Source: Planctomycetota bacterium
GTDB lineage: Bacteria > Planctomycetota > Phycisphaerae > Phycisphaerales > SM1A02
Assembly: GCA_009926815.1 (NCBI GenBank)
Contig: RFOC01000096.1
Span: 1 to 7,620 of the forward strand
DNA length: 7,620 nt
Direction: 5' to 3'
Position numbers and translations under genes: made by a program. The notes below the pieces were generated by a model that ran no database searches, was not told where the DNA came from, and saw only the letters and a program-made list of their open reading frames with translations. Below, piece by piece: positions 6,520 to 7,620 of the stretch (positions are counted from its first letter, which is position 1; each line of letters opens with the position of its first letter).

Positions 6520-6531
6520 GCGCGAAGTGTA
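6520..6531 (-). promoter_or_regulatory. Putative leaderless promoter of the exported helical-repeat gene
   Basis: On the minus strand, TACACT (6531-6526) lies exactly 6 bases before the ATG at 6519, in the 21-base gap after the DnaA gene. This is the geometry expected when transcription starts at the start codon. No Shine-Dalgarno sequence is present. Any -35 element would lie inside the end of the DnaA gene, where only a loose GGAC is seen around 6548-6553. It parallels the box at 318-323. Confidence 0.5.
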
Positions 6532-6540
6532 GCGAAGGGC

Positions 6541-7620
6541 TCAGTGCCGTCCGGATGCGCGGAGCGTGTGGCGAAGCCGCGCCACCAGTTCCCGCGTGGC
6601 CATGGGGCCTGCGGGCCCCGCGTCCACGCGGGCATCGGCATCCAGCAGTCCCTGCACGCGCGACCAGGCGCCATGCACGGCGGAGTGGGCCGTGCGACCG
6701 AGACCGCGGGCGATCTCGGGGAAGCTCATGGCCGTGAGATCGCGCGCCAGCCACGCCACCAGGCCGCGGGCCAGCGCCACGCGGCGGTGCCGTCCACCGG
6801 CGCGGAGCTGGTCCGGCTCGGTGCCCAGCGTGCGACAGACCGCGTCCACGATCTCCGGAAGCCGGACGGGTTGCGAGCCGCGCTGCGCATCGTCCTGCTG
6901 GAAGATGGCGCGGACCTCGCCGGCCGAGACGGGTCCCTGCACGCCGCTCACGGCGCGAAGCGCGTCGATGCGGCTCAGCGTTCCCTCGATCTCCCGGGCA
7001 CCGCCCACGCAGCGCTCCGCGATGGCCAGCGCGCCCTCCTCGGCCAGCCGCATGGCGCGCCGGCTCGCCAGCCGCTGCGCCAGCGTGAGTCGCGTGGCCG
7101 GATCCGGGCTCTCCACACGGACCACCATGCCCGCCAGCATGCGGCTCACCAGGGCCTGCCCGAAGCGGCGGATCAGTCGCGGGTGCTCGTCGCTGGCCAG
7201 CGCCACCTGCGCGCCGGACAGGTCCAGCGCATCCAGCGTGTGCAGGAACTCGCTCTGCGTGGCGGCCTTGTCGGCCAGGAAGTGCACGTCATCGATCACC
7301 AGCAGGTCCACGCGCCGCATGCGCTGCCGGAAGCCATCCACCTGGCCGGCACGGACCGCATGGATGTACTCGTTGGTGAACTGCTCCGCCGGCACGTAGC
7401 GGATGCGGCTCCCCGGAAGGCGCTCGCGCCGCGCCTGGCAGAGTCCCTGCAGCAGGTGCGTCTTGCCCACGCCGCAGCCGCCATGCACCACCAGGCAGCG
7501 TGCGGTCTCGTGGCCGTCGGCCATGCGGCGGGCGGCATCGAGCGCGAGCTGGTTCGCCGGACCGGGCACGAAGTCCTCGAGCCGTCGCCAGTGGCTGCCG
7601 CCCTCGCGCCGGGCTGGCGT
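6541..7620 (-). CDS. dnaA: DnaA-type replication initiator, 5' end outside window
   Basis: DnaA binds ATP and origin DnaA boxes, forms a filament and opens the origin. The frame runs open to the right edge, so domains I-II and the true start are missing; 359 residues are visible and numbered from the edge. RLEDFVPGPANQLA (14-27) is the usual entry to domain III. The AAA+ core follows: Walker A GGCGVGKT (47-54), Walker B VIDD (108-111) with HFLADKAATQSEFLHTLDAL, sensor 1 LASD (141-144), arginine finger R160 in VSR, and sensor 2 R209 in AREIEG. Domain IV, about 259-322, is the helix-turn-helix DNA-binding part. It is divergent: GRTAHSAVHGA (308-318) replaces the GGRDHTTVLHA pattern, L283 sits where E. 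coli has R399, and A156 replaces R281. The full domain III-IV order argues for DnaA over the shorter Hda. Whether it is the only DnaA or a paralogue cannot be told here. Confidence 0.88.
   Translation of the reverse strand, partial: TPARREGGSHWRRLEDFVPGPANQLALDAARRMADGHETARCLVVHGGCGVGKTHLLQGLCQARRERLPGSRIRYVPAEQFTNEYIHAVRAGQVDGFRQRMRRVDLLVIDDVHFLADKAATQSEFLHTLDALDLSGAQVALASDEHPRLIRRFGQALVSRMLAGMVVRVESPDPATRLTLAQRLASRRAMRLAEEGALAIAERCVGGAREIEGTLSRIDALRAVSGVQGPVSAGEVRAIFQQDDAQRGSQPVRLPEIVDAVCRTLGTEPDQLRAGGRHRRVALARGLVAWLARDLTAMSFPEIARGLGRTAHSAVHGAWSRVQGLLDADARVDAGPAGPMATRELVARLRHTLRASGRH

Noticed and set aside
6604..6619. Perfect hairpin GGGGCC / GGCCCC with a TGCG loop near the end of the DnaA gene
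   Set aside because: It lies inside coding sequence for a Gly-Pro-Ala-Gly-Pro stretch, has no T-run on the minus strand after it, and is 60 bases before the stop, so codon composition explains it well enough.

Overview
The window is a gene-dense, GC-rich stretch of a bacterial chromosome, almost certainly from a planctomycete and perhaps the class Phycisphaerae. The clues are a CsrA with a four-residue insertion after the GD motif, a DnaA whose domain IV signature has the HSxV-type form, secreted helical-repeat proteins without Shine-Dalgarno sequences, and lysine-poor, arginine-rich proteins. The lineage is inferred from protein style, not from a marker gene. No intergenic gap exceeds 55 bases. 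I see no tRNA, rRNA, insertion sequence, CRISPR array or replication-origin repeats.

The left half runs on the plus strand: csrA (56-292), a lipoprotein with helical repeats and a C-terminal JAMM/JAB-like domain (330-1763), dapF (1766-2680) and an M20 metallohydrolase resembling carboxypeptidase G2 and DapE (2680-3879). The last three are packed like an operon: a 2-base gap, then a 1-base overlap. Together they suggest cell-envelope or peptide/diaminopimelate metabolism, plus a post-transcriptional regulator.

The right half runs on the minus strand. It starts with a DnaA-type initiator cut off by the right window edge (6541-7620). Next come an exported helical-repeat protein (5038-6519) and, 4 bases further on, a DegT/DnrJ/EryC1/StrS-family protein (3876-5033). 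The two halves converge at 3876-3879, where both final genes end in the same CTAG.

Three things stand out. The DegT-family protein has Arg at the PLP-lysine position and contains no lysine at all, so it cannot be an ordinary aminotransferase. The lipoprotein and the exported helical-repeat gene each have a TA(G/C)ACT box exactly 6 bases before the ATG and no ribosome binding site, as expected for leaderless transcripts. The DnaA has replaced several residues that read the DnaA box in E. coli.
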